Positions 9,064-18,407 are shown, counted from the first letter of the stretch. The stretch: DNA of 64,000 nt from OLB4 sp002050165 (GCA_030263475.1 SZPC01000005.1:114302-178301), one strand, 5' to 3'. The notes: generated by a model not told the origin, from the letters alone. Numbers and translations: made by a program.

Positions 9064-10337
9064 CAGTCTATAGCCAAAAGGTAATTAAACTCTTTTGCCA
9101 ATTCCTCAGTATGTTTGACACGATTAAATTTTGAAATCGTCTCAGAATCAGGTTTAGGTAGTTTACCTGATTTTGACAAATTGTAAAATTCATATACAGC
9201 GTCAGCAACCTGACCCGGCTCTTCATCTATAAACTTAACCGCACCATAGTTTTCAAGTACTTTCTTTGAAACGCCTTCCGGCACTGAGGCCAGAATATTT
9301 TTTTGGCTCCCGATATACTCGCCAATTTTACCCGGCATTGCTGCTTCATCATTTTCACCCCTGGATATGTAAAGAAATAAAATATCCGAGGATAAAATAT
9401 ATTTTACACAATCAATGTGATTGATATACCCGGTAATTTTTATGTCTTGCTGTATACCTGAGTTTCGGATGAAATCCATGTATTCGTTGGTAAGATTACA
9501 GATGAAACAAAACTCAACTTCCCCGCGCAACTCCGGGTACTTCTCAAAAAAAAGTTTAATTCCCCTAAAATAAAAAAGTGCATTCCTGGTATAAAAACTA
9601 CCGGAATATGTAATCCTGAATTTATCTTTGGTATGAGCAACCAGCGATTTCGCGTTTTCAAAATCTTCCGGATCAAATCCATTTGGAATAATGCGGACAT
9701 CATTGTAATCAACACTTTCATATCGCCCCACAATATATTCCTTAACTCTGCGATTGACGGTAATTATCACGTCTGCAAACCGTAGTACTTCAGCTTCCAG
9801 TTTAATATTTTTCTTTTTGTGATAGGAGGTCGGATAATAATTTAAAACCGGGCTATCAACCCACGCATCGCGATAATCAATGACCAATGGGATATTGTAT
9901 TTTTTTTTCAGTTCAAGAGCAATCAGAAAATCCGTGTAAGGAGGTGCAGTTGCAAACACAACCTGAAACCCGCCATACTTTTCCCAAATCTCATCTACTT
10001 TTTTCAATGCTTTCTTTTTCCATCCGATTTTACTATCCGGAATAAAAATAAAAGAATACAAACTGTTTCTTAACTTCCGCAATTTTTCACGCGGGGTTAC
10101 CACTTCTATTGAGTCAGGATTAAAATCTTCTGAACCGGTTCTCTCAATTGAGACACCATTTTCAATTGCTTCATTCAAAAGAGATTTATCAACAGCCAAA
10201 TATTTCTTTGGTGAATCCGTTATAACAGTGGGTTGCCAACCGAAATTTTTCAGGTATTTAGAAAACTTCATAGCACGCTGAACCCCGCCCATGCCCATCG
10301 GTGGAAAGTAATATGAAATGATTAGAACTTTGTTCAA
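9063..10337 (-). CDS. Glycosyltransferase, GT4-like
   Basis: 424 residues with a two-Rossmann (GT-B) look. The N terminus carries SYYFPPMGMGGVQR, the glycine-rich loop of family-4 transferases, and the C-terminal half has GYINHIDCVKYILSSDIL and MPGKIGEYIGSQK, where a Lys and two Glu residues are in the place of the nucleotide-sugar binding region. Acceptor and sugar cannot be told from sequence. Sharing an operon with galE suggests surface polysaccharide or glycoprotein synthesis. No signal peptide; probably acts at the inner face of the membrane. Confidence 0.85.
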   Translation of the reverse strand: MNKVLIISYYFPPMGMGGVQRAMKFSKYLKNFGWQPTVITDSPKKYLAVDKSLLNEAIENGVSIERTGSEDFNPDSIEVVTPREKLRKLRNSLYSFIFIPDSKIGWKKKALKKVDEIWEKYGGFQVVFATAPPYTDFLIALELKKKYNIPLVIDYRDAWVDSPVLNYYPTSYHKKKNIKLEAEVLRFADVIITVNRRVKEYIVGRYESVDYNDVRIIPNGFDPEDFENAKSLVAHTKDKFRITYSGSFYTRNALFYFRGIKLFFEKYPELRGEVEFCFICNLTNEYMDFIRNSGIQQDIKITGYINHIDCVKYILSSDILFLYISRGENDEAAMPGKIGEYIGSQKNILASVPEGVSKKVLENYGAVKFIDEEPGQVADAVYEFYNLSKSGKLPKPDSETISKFNRVKHTEELAKEFNYLLAID

Positions 10338-10386
10338 TTATTCTTAAAAGCGATTTTAAATTATTGGGAAAGTTAAATGGGATGCG

Positions 10387-11508
10387 CTAAATGATAATCA
10401 ATTCTTTCGGAGAACTGTTCAGCACCTCACAACCATCTTCCGTTACAATAACATCATCCTCTATTCTAACTCCACCGAAGTTTTCGATATAAATCCCGGG
10501 TTCAACCGTGACTACATTACCTTCCGTTAAAATTGAATTTGAAATCTGATTTAACCTTGGGTTTTCGTGCACTTCTATTCCGAGACCATGTCCGAGTCCG
10601 TGACCGAAATACTTTCCATACCCTTTAGAATGAATATAATTTCGCGCAACTGAATCAACAACCTTTGTTGATTTATTTTTTGCGATTGAATTGATTGCAA
10701 GTTGCTGTGCGTCGCTCACTATTTGGTAAATCTTCTTAGCCTCAGCAGAAAGTTTCCCGATTCCGATTGTACGCGTCATATCGGAACAAAAGCCATTGTA
10801 AATACATCCAAAATCGAGGGTAAGCAGATCACCCGATTTTAATTTCCTGTTCGTTGGTTGCGCGTGTGGGAAAGCTGAATTTTCACCACTTGCAACAATT
10901 GGTGAAAAAGAATTCCCCGATGCACCACCTTTTATCTGAAGGTACGTGAGCTCTGCTGCAATATCTGTTTCCGTAATTCCGGGCTTTATGAATGCCAATA
11001 ATTTTGAAAAAACCTTATCTGTAATTTTCACTGCATACCGGATGTTGTCAATTTCATCATTTGTTTTCACTGTTGTAAACTGCTCAATCAATCCATCTAC
11101 AGGAACAAGTTTTTTCCCTTTTAATACTTTTTTAAGAATTTGAACCTGTGAATACACCATTGCACCGGACTCAAAACCAATCCTTTTCAAACCATATTTT
11201 TCAGAAATCTCCCTAATGAAATCAAATGATCCCTGTTTATCAATCTTCACCCGGAGAGATTTATTGATCTCTCTTGATGCCTGAATTTTATACCTGAAAT
11301 CGGAGACAAAATATTTCGCTTTCTGAGCTAATACAAGATAACCTGCCGAGCCTGAAAATCCCGACAAATACCTGACGTTTGGAAGTTTTGTAACCACTAA
11401 AGCATCAATCTTATGTGTGTTCAAGTAATTTAAAATTCCTTGTATTCTATTCAACTGTAAGTTTAAATTTGCAACAGTCAAGTTAGCTAAACACGTTTTT
11501 AATTTCAA
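10387..11508 (-). CDS. pepP: Xaa-Pro aminopeptidase (M24 family)
   Basis: About 355-373 residues, with a creatinase-type N-terminal domain and a pita-bread metallopeptidase domain. Metal ligands are visible: Asp in TLDFGCIYNGFCSDMTRT (both Asp), His in FGHGLGHGLGIEVHENP, Glu in VEPGIYIENFGG and Glu in VRIEDDVIV. It removes N-terminal residues before proline and acts in the cytoplasm. The start is unclear: no ATG is available, and the open frame begins at a TTG at 11508; a TTG at 11454, just before NRIQGILNYL, aligns better with the usual family start. The symbol pepP is by family, the exact subtype is not certain. Confidence 0.88.
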   Translation of the reverse strand: MKLKTCLANLTVANLNLQLNRIQGILNYLNTHKIDALVVTKLPNVRYLSGFSGSAGYLVLAQKAKYFVSDFRYKIQASREINKSLRVKIDKQGSFDFIREISEKYGLKRIGFESGAMVYSQVQILKKVLKGKKLVPVDGLIEQFTTVKTNDEIDNIRYAVKITDKVFSKLLAFIKPGITETDIAAELTYLQIKGGASGNSFSPIVASGENSAFPHAQPTNRKLKSGDLLTLDFGCIYNGFCSDMTRTIGIGKLSAEAKKIYQIVSDAQQLAINSIAKNKSTKVVDSVARNYIHSKGYGKYFGHGLGHGLGIEVHENPRLNQISNSILTEGNVVTVEPGIYIENFGGVRIEDDVIVTEDGCEVLNSSPKELIII

Positions 11509-11652
11509 TTCAATGGTTCAGATTATTCGTGATGCTTTTAAAGTTTTATGTAATATTGAAATCAAGTGGATTGAAAATGCATCCCTTCAATAATGTATCC
11601 TGCTATATGGATTTAATCTTAAGGACAATAGCCTGAATCCATATTAAGTACA

Positions 11653-11681
11653 TTGACATTTTTCCCTTATTCAAGTAATTT
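11653..11681 (+). promoter_or_regulatory. Promoter for secD-secF
   Basis: TTGACA (11653-11658), a 17-base spacer and TAATTT (11676-11681), followed by G. It lies 45 bases before the TTG start of secD. Just upstream, 9-base arms at 11605-11613 and 11636-11644 form an inverted repeat of unknown meaning. Confidence 0.6.
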
Positions 11682-11725
11682 GAAGTTTGTCTTAATCCGA
11701 AAAATAATTTAATCATTCAGGAAAA

Positions 11726-13738
11726 TTGAAGAAGAATCTTTCGAGGATAATTCTTACGGTAGCATTGCTGATTTTAACTGTCTATTTCCTCTATCCTACT
11801 TATCAAGATTACCAACTCAATCAGACTCTAAATTCACTTTCAGGGGAAGATAGTGTTCGATATGTAGAGGAAAATGCAGCATTCATAAAAGATGTAACCG
11901 AAAAGCGCTTGAAATTGGGGCTTGATCTAAAAGGTGGTGTGTACGTCGTACTTGATGTAGACGTGGTGAAATTTTTATCAGACCTTGCCGGTGACCGTAA
12001 CGATGATAAGCTCAAATCAATACTTGAACAGATAAGAGCTGAAACTGTTGACTCCGATGAATCTATTCTGGAGTTGCTGAAACAGAAGTTAAATGCCGAA
12101 GGGCTTACGCTCAAATCTTATTACGGGGAAATCCGGGATTCAGAAGAAGATATTGAAAAGAAATTAGAAACTGAAATCGAAGGCGCTATTGACAGGGCTG
12201 TTGAAGTCGTAAGGAACAGGGTTGACCAATACGGTGTGGCGGAACCTCAAATTCAAAAAGTAGGCGGGGAGAAAATTATTGTTGAGTTACCCGGAGTGAG
12301 CAATCCGCAGGAAGTCCGAAAACTTCTGCAAGGAACGGCTTTGCTAGAGTTCCGAATGGTGATTGAACCTGAGCGGGCAGTGAAAATTATGCAGGACATC
12401 AATAAAGTCCTCGCAGGTTTGTCTGCCGGTGAAAACGAAAATCTCCTCGATTCCATTGTGAAATCTGGTGATACAACGGTAACCGAAGATAAAGAAACCG
12501 ATACCACTCTCACTGAAAATAAAGAAACGGAAAAAACCACATCAAATAAAAAATCTGATACGACATCGAACAAAAAATCTGATACAACAACATCGAACGA
12601 AAGCGATACTTCTGAAAAAGGAACCGACTCGAACGTTTCCGATGATACAACACAACAGTTGTCTCAGGAGGAGTTTATTAAACAGAACCCTCTCTTTTTT
12701 ACGATTGCCATTGTTGACTTTGAAAGTGGAATAGCCGACGCTTACGTTAAAGAAACCGATAAAGCAAAAGTTGAACGGCTTCTGGAGAAAGAAGAGGTAA
12801 AAAAAGTCATTCCCGATGATGTTAGCTTTGTCTGGTCCCAAAAATCATTTCAGGGTCAAGGTGGCGAGACGTATTATGTTTTATACACAATAAAAAGCGA
12901 ACCTGAATTAACCGGTAACGTAATAGTTGATGCAAATTCAAACATTGATCCGACAACCAATCAACCAATTGTAACAATGCAGATGAACAGCGAAGGTGCA
13001 GCAGACTGGGCAAGAATAACGGGATCAAACATTAACAAGCGATGTGCGATTGTACTCGATAATGTAGTTTATTCAGCACCGAATATTAAAAGTAAGATTA
13101 CCGGTGGTAATTCACAAATCGAAGGTATGGCAAACGTTCAGGAAGCAAAATTACTTGAGATTGTATTGAAGGCAGGTGCACTTCCGGCGCCTTTGAAAAT
13201 TATTGAGGAAAGAACTATAGGCCCGTCCCTTGGTGAAGATTCCATTCGGGCAGGCATCGTGTCATCAATTGCTTCATTAATTCTCGTAGCGCTCTTTATG
13301 ATTGTTTACTACCGTACTGCAGGAGCAGTTGCGGATTTTGCGCTCGTTATTAATGTGCTTTTTGTAATCGGGATTATGGCTTCGTTTAAAGCTACACTTA
13401 CTCTGCCCGGTATTGCAGGTTTAATCCTGACGCTCGGGATGGCTGTTGATACGAACGTACTTATCAATGAAAGGGTACGGGAAGAAACCAAAGCCGGAAA
13501 ACCGCTTAAAACTGCCATTGAGATAGGATATAAAAAAGCTTTTTCTGCAATTATTGACTCACACGTAACAAGCGTCATAACCGGTATAATTCTGTACCAA
13601 TTCGGTACGGGACCAATACAGGGATTTGCGCTTATTTTGCTGTTTGGAATTGTTGTCAATCTCTTTACAGCAATTGTAATAACACATTTCATATTTGATA
13701 TTTTCCTTGAACGAGGAAAAAAAGTAAGTTTCGGTTAA
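11726..13738 (+). CDS. secD: Protein translocase subunit SecD
   Basis: 670 residues. SecD is a membrane partner of SecYEG that uses the proton gradient to pull proteins out on the periplasmic side. An N-terminal membrane helix (7-25) is followed by the D1 motif LGLDLKGGVYVV, the large periplasmic P1 domain, and five C-terminal helices with the motifs TIGPSLGEDSI and LGMAVDTNVLINERVREE. The start is TTG, preceded by CAGGA; no ATG fits. Residues about 250-310 hold a Thr/Lys/Ser/Asp-rich stretch with a repeated SNKKSDTT unit, an insertion in P1 that most SecD proteins lack. secF follows after 21 bases. Confidence 0.96.
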   Translation: MKKNLSRIILTVALLILTVYFLYPTYQDYQLNQTLNSLSGEDSVRYVEENAAFIKDVTEKRLKLGLDLKGGVYVVLDVDVVKFLSDLAGDRNDDKLKSILEQIRAETVDSDESILELLKQKLNAEGLTLKSYYGEIRDSEEDIEKKLETEIEGAIDRAVEVVRNRVDQYGVAEPQIQKVGGEKIIVELPGVSNPQEVRKLLQGTALLEFRMVIEPERAVKIMQDINKVLAGLSAGENENLLDSIVKSGDTTVTEDKETDTTLTENKETEKTTSNKKSDTTSNKKSDTTTSNESDTSEKGTDSNVSDDTTQQLSQEEFIKQNPLFFTIAIVDFESGIADAYVKETDKAKVERLLEKEEVKKVIPDDVSFVWSQKSFQGQGGETYYVLYTIKSEPELTGNVIVDANSNIDPTTNQPIVTMQMNSEGAADWARITGSNINKRCAIVLDNVVYSAPNIKSKITGGNSQIEGMANVQEAKLLEIVLKAGALPAPLKIIEERTIGPSLGEDSIRAGIVSSIASLILVALFMIVYYRTAGAVADFALVINVLFVIGIMASFKATLTLPGIAGLILTLGMAVDTNVLINERVREETKAGKPLKTAIEIGYKKAFSAIIDSHVTSVITGIILYQFGTGPIQGFALILLFGIVVNLFTAIVITHFIFDIFLERGKKVSFG

Positions 13739-13759
13739 CTAAACGCGCGTAAAGATTAA

Positions 13760-14713
13760 ATGAGACTTTTTGAAAATACAAACATCAACTTTCTAGGACA
13801 CCGAAGAAAGTTTTATCTCAGTTCAATAACTTTTATTGTTATCGGGATGATTTGTCTGTTCCTGAAACCGGTTCCGCTTGGAATTGATTTTCAGGGTGGT
13901 ACAGAAGTTCAACTCAGATTCTCGAAACAGGTTGATATAAGCGAGCTCAGGACAATTATGGACAATGCTAATTTTTTAGGGATGGAAATAAAGACTATGG
14001 GTACTGATGAGGATATTCTCCTTCGGACACCAATGCAATCTGAAGGTTCCGTAGTATCCGATCAAATTAAAGACGCTGTTACATCCGGCTTACCGGGAAA
14101 TAATTTTGAAATTTTAAGAATTGATAAAGTTGGACCGAAAATCGGCGCTGAATTAAGAAGAAATGCGCTTTTTGCAATTATCTTTTCTCTAATTGGAATT
14201 TTAATTTATTTATCACTTAGATTTCAGTTCATTTACGCTGTCGGTGCAGTAGTAGCGTTGTTACACGATGTTCTTATTACTTTATCAGCAGTTGCAATTT
14301 CTCACATCATTGTCCCCGGGTTGAACCTTGAATTCAATCAACCAATGCTTGCAGCATTTTTAACTTTAATCGGATTCTCCGTGAATGATACCGTTATCAT
14401 ATTTGACAGAATTAGAGAGAACATAAAACTTTACAAAAATGAGCCGATTGAATCTGTTATGAACAAAAGTATAAATGCGACTCTTAGCAGAACTGTAATT
14501 ACGAGCGGCGCTTTATTACTTGCTTTGATTGTCCTGATTATTTTCGGCGGTGAAGTATTGAGGGGATTTGCTTTTACGTTTACTGTCGGTGTGATTATCG
14601 GAACTTACTCTTCAATCTTTGTTGCAAGTTCCATTACTGTGGACTGGAAACAGAAGATTGAGGATAAAGCAAAGAGTAAGTTTAAAGTTAAAACCGCTAA
14701 GGTTGCGAGATAG
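13760..14713 (+). CDS. secF: Protein translocase subunit SecF
   Basis: 317 residues, usual SecF length. Features: N-terminal helix, PLGIDFQGGTEVQLRF, a short periplasmic domain, then five membrane helices with GFSVNDTVIIFDRIREN, the counterpart of the SecD motif that carries the functional Asp. It works with SecD as one complex; the two are separate proteins here, unlike the fused SecDF of many Bacteroidota. The stop codon is directly followed by the TTG start of the STAS gene. Confidence 0.97.
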   Translation: MRLFENTNINFLGHRRKFYLSSITFIVIGMICLFLKPVPLGIDFQGGTEVQLRFSKQVDISELRTIMDNANFLGMEIKTMGTDEDILLRTPMQSEGSVVSDQIKDAVTSGLPGNNFEILRIDKVGPKIGAELRRNALFAIIFSLIGILIYLSLRFQFIYAVGAVVALLHDVLITLSAVAISHIIVPGLNLEFNQPMLAAFLTLIGFSVNDTVIIFDRIRENIKLYKNEPIESVMNKSINATLSRTVITSGALLLALIVLIIFGGEVLRGFAFTFTVGVIIGTYSSIFVASSITVDWKQKIEDKAKSKFKVKTAKVAR

Positions 14714-15031
14714 TTGGAATTTAAGACTGAAAATATCGAATTAAACGGTCAGACTTTCACATCTGTAATATTGGATGATGAATCTCCAGGTTTATCGAAA
14801 CTGAGCGAACTTAAACAAATCATACTTGAAAAACTTGAAACCGGACAAAAGTTCATCGCCATTGATCTCGGCAGTGTTTCCAATATGAATAGCTCCGGAC
14901 TTGGAATTCTGATAAGTTGCCTGAAATCTGTCAAGGAATTTCAAGGGGAGTTTGTCTTACTTAATCCATGCGATAAACTTCGTCACATTTTTCAAATAAC
15001 GAAACTTGACTCAGTATTTAATATCATTTAA
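14714..15031 (+). CDS. STAS-domain protein, anti-sigma-factor antagonist type
   Basis: 105 residues making up a single STAS domain. DLGSVSNMNSSGLGILISC carries the conserved Ser that is phosphorylated in SpoIIAA/RsbV proteins. Known role: the unphosphorylated form binds an anti-sigma kinase and frees its partner. The start is a TTG immediately after the secF stop (TAGTTG); the only later in-frame Met is inside the active motif, so TTG is nearly forced. No partner kinase is visible in the window. Cotranscription with secDF is likely, but a functional link is not shown. Confidence 0.85.
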   Translation: MEFKTENIELNGQTFTSVILDDESPGLSKLSELKQIILEKLETGQKFIAIDLGSVSNMNSSGLGILISCLKSVKEFQGEFVLLNPCDKLRHIFQITKLDSVFNII

Positions 15032-15058
15032 AAATTCTTTTTTTAAATTAAAATTATT

Positions 15059-15085
15059 AAATATCCGCTAATGGCGGATATTTTT
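15059..15085 (+). terminator. Hairpin with T-run just before purA
   Basis: Ten-pair stem (AAATATCCGC/GCGGATATTT) with loop TAATG and a TTTTT end. It looks like an intrinsic terminator for secD-secF-STAS, but it ends only five bases before the purA start codon, so it may instead act in the purA leader. A weak promoter (TTGACT at 15006, 17 bases, TAAAAA at 15029) would place it inside that leader. Confidence 0.6.
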
Positions 15086-15090
15086 ACTTT

Positions 15091-16365
15091 ATGGCAAAAA
15101 ATATTTCAGCAGTTGTCGGAATTCAGTGGGGAGACGAAGGTAAAGGAAGAATGATTGATTACCTTGCACAGGATGCTGATATGGTAATTAGATATCAGGG
15201 CGGAAACAATGCAGGTCACACTGTTGTAAACCAGTTTGGTACCTTTAAGCTCCATCTTATTCCGTCGGGCATTTTTAACCCACGTTCAATTAACCTCCTT
15301 GGTACCGGAATGGTGATTAACCTTGAAGCGCTTGCAGATGAAATTAAGGAGTTGGAATCTAAAAATATTGATACCTCAAATATCCGTGTATCTGACCGGG
15401 CAACACTTACGCTTCCATACCATATACTTGAAGACGCATACGAAGAAGAAAGACTAGGCGGATCTGCATACGGATCAACAAAGCGCGGAATTGCTCCATC
15501 TTACGGCGACAGATATTTGAAAAAGGCTTTACTAATCGGTGATGTTATGTACCCTGATTTTATGCAAAAACGTTTAAGGGAAATCATTAATTGGAAAAAT
15601 CTCATTTTCAGAAATGTTTATAAAAAAGATGAAATTAATTTTGACGAGACTTACGAATGGATAACAAAATTTTCAGAGAAAATAAAACCTTTGATTTGCA
15701 ACACTCACAGGTTAATTGACTCTTACATCATTGAAGAAAAGAAAATATTGTTTGAAGCTCAACTCGGGGCTTTGCGCGATATTTTTTATGGAATTTATCC
15801 ATTTACAACTTCGTCATCAGTCTTATCTAATTTTGCAAATGCTGGCGGCTCAATGTTCTCTGCAAAAATAAACAATGTCATCGGAGTAATGAAATCATTT
15901 TCAACTTGTGTAGGTGCGGGTCCTTTCGTTACTGAAATGGACGGTGAAATTTCACATAAACTCAGAGAAATTGCCTATGAATATGGTGCAGCAACCGGCA
16001 GACCCCGCCGAATCGGACATTTTGACGCAGTGGCTTCTAAGTACGGTTGCAAAATCCAAGGGGCACATTCAATCGCAATTACCAAACTTGATAGCTTATC
16101 GCAACAGGACGAATTGTTGATTTGTACCGCTTACGACCTTAATGGGATTTCAATGGATGAGTTTCCAATAAATGCTGTACTAGAAAAGGTGAAACCTGTT
16201 TACTATTCAATGCAAGGATGGAACGAAGATATTTCACACATCAGAGATTTTGATCAATTACCACAACAGGCAAAAGATTATGTACTTAAGATTGAGGAAC
16301 TCATCGGCGTACCCGTGAAGTACGTATCTGTTGGTCCCGAAAGGGACAGCCTGATTGTCCGTTAA
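15091..16365 (+). CDS. purA: Adenylosuccinate synthetase
   Basis: 424 residues, full length. It joins IMP and aspartate with GTP hydrolysis, the first step from IMP to AMP. Motifs: GIQWGDEGKGRMIDYLA (catalytic Asp and the P-loop-like glycines), YQGGNNAGHTVV (catalytic His), STKRGIAPSYGDR, GAATGRPRRIGHFD and TKLDSLS for guanine binding. The start is secure because MAKNISAVVG directly precedes the first motif, yet there is no ribosome-binding site, only a hairpin. It ends four bases from the convergent DoxX gene. Confidence 0.98.
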   Translation: MAKNISAVVGIQWGDEGKGRMIDYLAQDADMVIRYQGGNNAGHTVVNQFGTFKLHLIPSGIFNPRSINLLGTGMVINLEALADEIKELESKNIDTSNIRVSDRATLTLPYHILEDAYEEERLGGSAYGSTKRGIAPSYGDRYLKKALLIGDVMYPDFMQKRLREIINWKNLIFRNVYKKDEINFDETYEWITKFSEKIKPLICNTHRLIDSYIIEEKKILFEAQLGALRDIFYGIYPFTTSSSVLSNFANAGGSMFSAKINNVIGVMKSFSTCVGAGPFVTEMDGEISHKLREIAYEYGAATGRPRRIGHFDAVASKYGCKIQGAHSIAITKLDSLSQQDELLICTAYDLNGISMDEFPINAVLEKVKPVYYSMQGWNEDISHIRDFDQLPQQAKDYVLKIEELIGVPVKYVSVGPERDSLIVR

Positions 16366-16369
16366 TTTG

Positions 16370-16930
16370 TTATTGTGAATCTTTTAACCCCGATATTTTA
16401 GTCTCGCCATTCGATGGAAGTAATTCAATCTGATTTTCTTCCGTTGTAACCTGAGCTTCAGATATATTTAACCTGTCAGTTTTTTCAGAACCCGTAACAT
16501 GTGAGCTCTGAGTAGATTTCCTCTTTTTATCGAAAAAAACATCGAAGGAAACAACCCCAGCACCGGAAAAAATTGTTGACAAAGTGCACGCTAAAAATAT
16601 AAAGTTGTAGCTGAATGGCAACTCTGGATCTCCGGCTCCCATAGCAAATAAGATCCCAATCAGCATCATACTCAGTAAAAGGCTTACAACCGGTGTAAAG
16701 AATCCAATAATATACATACCCCCTAAAATTACCTGAGCAAACGGTAGTATAAATCCGATAATAAATGCCAGATTGTCAGGCATAATTTTCAATGCCTGGA
16801 GAGAAAAAATATACCCCTGAATGTCAATTAACTTTGATGCACCAGCAGTTAGAAACAAAGTACCTAGCACAAGCCTGATTAGTAACGGTGCGATACTTGC
16901 ATTACCGCGGGCTTTGAATAATAATCTCAT
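16370..16930 (-). CDS. DoxX-family membrane protein
   Basis: 186 residues from the ATG at 16930; an in-frame TTG at 16951 would add seven. Four membrane helices, the first with LLIRLVLGTLFLTAGASKL, the usual opening of DoxX proteins, then the FAQVILGGMYIIG and LLLSMMLIGILF helices. A polar, Glu/Thr-rich cytoplasmic tail of about 55 residues follows. DoxX proteins are small inner-membrane proteins tied to respiratory or redox functions; a precise activity cannot be given. It is monocistronic and convergent with purA. A perfect short palindrome lies upstream. Confidence 0.8.
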   Translation of the reverse strand: MRLLFKARGNASIAPLLIRLVLGTLFLTAGASKLIDIQGYIFSLQALKIMPDNLAFIIGFILPFAQVILGGMYIIGFFTPVVSLLLSMMLIGILFAMGAGDPELPFSYNFIFLACTLSTIFSGAGVVSFDVFFDKKRKSTQSSHVTGSEKTDRLNISEAQVTTEENQIELLPSNGETKISGLKDSQ

Positions 16931-16957
16931 ATAATTTGCATTATTTACCAAAAGGTA

Positions 16958-16970
16958 GCGATATTATCGC
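16958..16970. promoter_or_regulatory. Perfect 13-base palindrome upstream of DoxX gene
   Basis: GCGATA-T-TATCGC, 28 bases before the DoxX ATG, in otherwise AT-only sequence. Its position fits a repressor operator, but no regulator is known for it here. Confidence 0.25.
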
Positions 16971-17104
16971 ATAAGAGAAATGCAACATTAAAACTTTATC
17001 CTGTAAAGATTTGAATTAATCTTTGAACAGAAAAGAACCAGATAGAACGATGTAAGTTTGATTTTTATTAGATTAAAAACTGGTGAGGTAAGCGGACTAA
17101 TGAG

Positions 17105-17178
17105 AGGCGTGGATGAGATTCGAACTCATGAATAACGCTTTTGCAGAGCGTCCCCTTAAACCACTTGGGTACCACGCC
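17105..17178 (-). tRNA. tRNA-Cys (GCA)
   Basis: 74-base cloverleaf on the minus strand: acceptor GGCGTGG/CCACGCC, discriminator U as expected for cysteine, anticodon stem ACGCT/AGCGT with loop CTGCAAA, and TTCGAAT T-loop. No encoded CCA. It is 48 bases downstream of tRNA-Gly on the same strand. Confidence 0.95.
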
Positions 17179-17226
17179 GTTCAGAATATTTTTACAACGA
17201 ACAGTGTTTTCGTTTACATAAAAATG

Positions 17227-17299
<73 letters not shown>

Positions 17300-17334
17300 T
17301 TAAACTACAAAATTAATTTGAATGTGTTCTTATT

Positions 17335-18339
17335 TCAAGTCCGTAATTTTGCGATTTTGTTTACGAGGTCAACTACCCTGCAGCTGTAACCCCATTCATT
17401 ATCGTACCATCCGACTACTTTCACAAGGTTTCCTTGAACCATCGTTGATGGTGAATCAAAAATACAGGAATAGTTGTTTCTGATAATATCAGAAGAGACC
17501 AACGGGTCTTCACTATATTCAAGAATTCCATTCAGATAAGTTTCCGAAGCTTCTTTCATAGCAGCATTGACTTCCTCTTTTGTTGTATCCTTTTTTACAT
17601 TACAGACAAAATCGGTTAACGAACCATCCGGAGTTGGAACCCTTAATGCAAATCCGTCAAGTTTTCCTTTCAAATGCGGAAGTACCTCACCTACGGCTTT
17701 CGCAGCTCCGGTAGTGGTAGGTATAATATTAACCGCTCCTGCGCGCGCACGTCTCAAATCTTTGTGCGGTTGGTCGAGCATTACCTGATCGTTCGTATAT
17801 GAATGGACGGTTGTCATATAACCTTTTTCAATACCGAACTTTGTGTCAAGTACTTTCACCATAGGCGCAAGACAATTGGTTGTGCATGATGCATTTGAAA
17901 CTACTTTCATTTCGTCGGTTAGAATTTCATCGTTAACACCAAGTACAACCATTGCATCAAGTTTATCTTTTGCCGGCGCAGTTAAAACTACTTTGTTGGC
18001 TCCGGCATCAAGATGCATCTGGAGCTTTTCCCGGGTTGTAAATACACCAGTAGATTCAATTACAATATCCGCACCAAGGCTACTCCAAGGTAACTTAGAG
18101 GGATCCCTCTCCTCGAGAATAGTTATCTCATCGCCATCAACATTTATCCCTTTATCTGTCAGACTAACATTTCCCGGATACCGTCCGTGAACTGAATCAT
18201 ATTTCAGTAATACTGATAACGTTTTGTTATCCGTTAAATCATTAATTGCCACAATATCATAACCACCAAGTTGTTTCATCCTTCTGAAAACAAGCCTCCC
18301 GATACGTCCAAAACCATTTATGCCAACTTTAAGTGACAT
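17335..18339 (-). CDS. gap: Glyceraldehyde-3-phosphate dehydrogenase
   Basis: 334 residues, normal length. It oxidises glyceraldehyde-3-phosphate to 1,3-bisphosphoglycerate with NAD(P). Motifs: INGFGRIGRLVFRR for the dinucleotide, the catalytic SNASCTTNCLAP with Cys near residue 150, and WYDNEWGYSCRVVDL at the C terminus. A strong GGAGG lies seven bases before the ATG, unlike most genes here, together with a recognisable promoter at 18379-18407, which suits a highly expressed glycolytic enzyme. Confidence 0.98.
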   Translation of the reverse strand: MSLKVGINGFGRIGRLVFRRMKQLGGYDIVAINDLTDNKTLSVLLKYDSVHGRYPGNVSLTDKGINVDGDEITILEERDPSKLPWSSLGADIVIESTGVFTTREKLQMHLDAGANKVVLTAPAKDKLDAMVVLGVNDEILTDEMKVVSNASCTTNCLAPMVKVLDTKFGIEKGYMTTVHSYTNDQVMLDQPHKDLRRARAGAVNIIPTTTGAAKAVGEVLPHLKGKLDGFALRVPTPDGSLTDFVCNVKKDTTKEEVNAAMKEASETYLNGILEYSEDPLVSSDIIRNNYSCIFDSPSTMVQGNLVKVVGWYDNEWGYSCRVVDLVNKIAKLRT

Positions 18340-18378
18340 AGAAAATCCTCCAATTGTAAAATTTATTAAAAACTTTTA

Positions 18379-18407
18379 AAATTAGCTAAAAACTAATGCA
18401 TATTCAA
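18379..18407 (-). promoter_or_regulatory. Promoter for gap
   Basis: Minus strand TTGAAT (18407-18402), 17-base spacer, TAATTT (18384-18379), 39 bases before the ATG. Confidence 0.5.

Noticed and set aside
12253..12573. Minus-strand open frames inside secD
   Set aside because: They mirror the low-complexity insert; secD is intact on the plus strand.
12540..12610. Short tandem repeats in secD as a CRISPR or frameshift scar
   Set aside because: The units are in frame, unevenly spaced and protein-coding.
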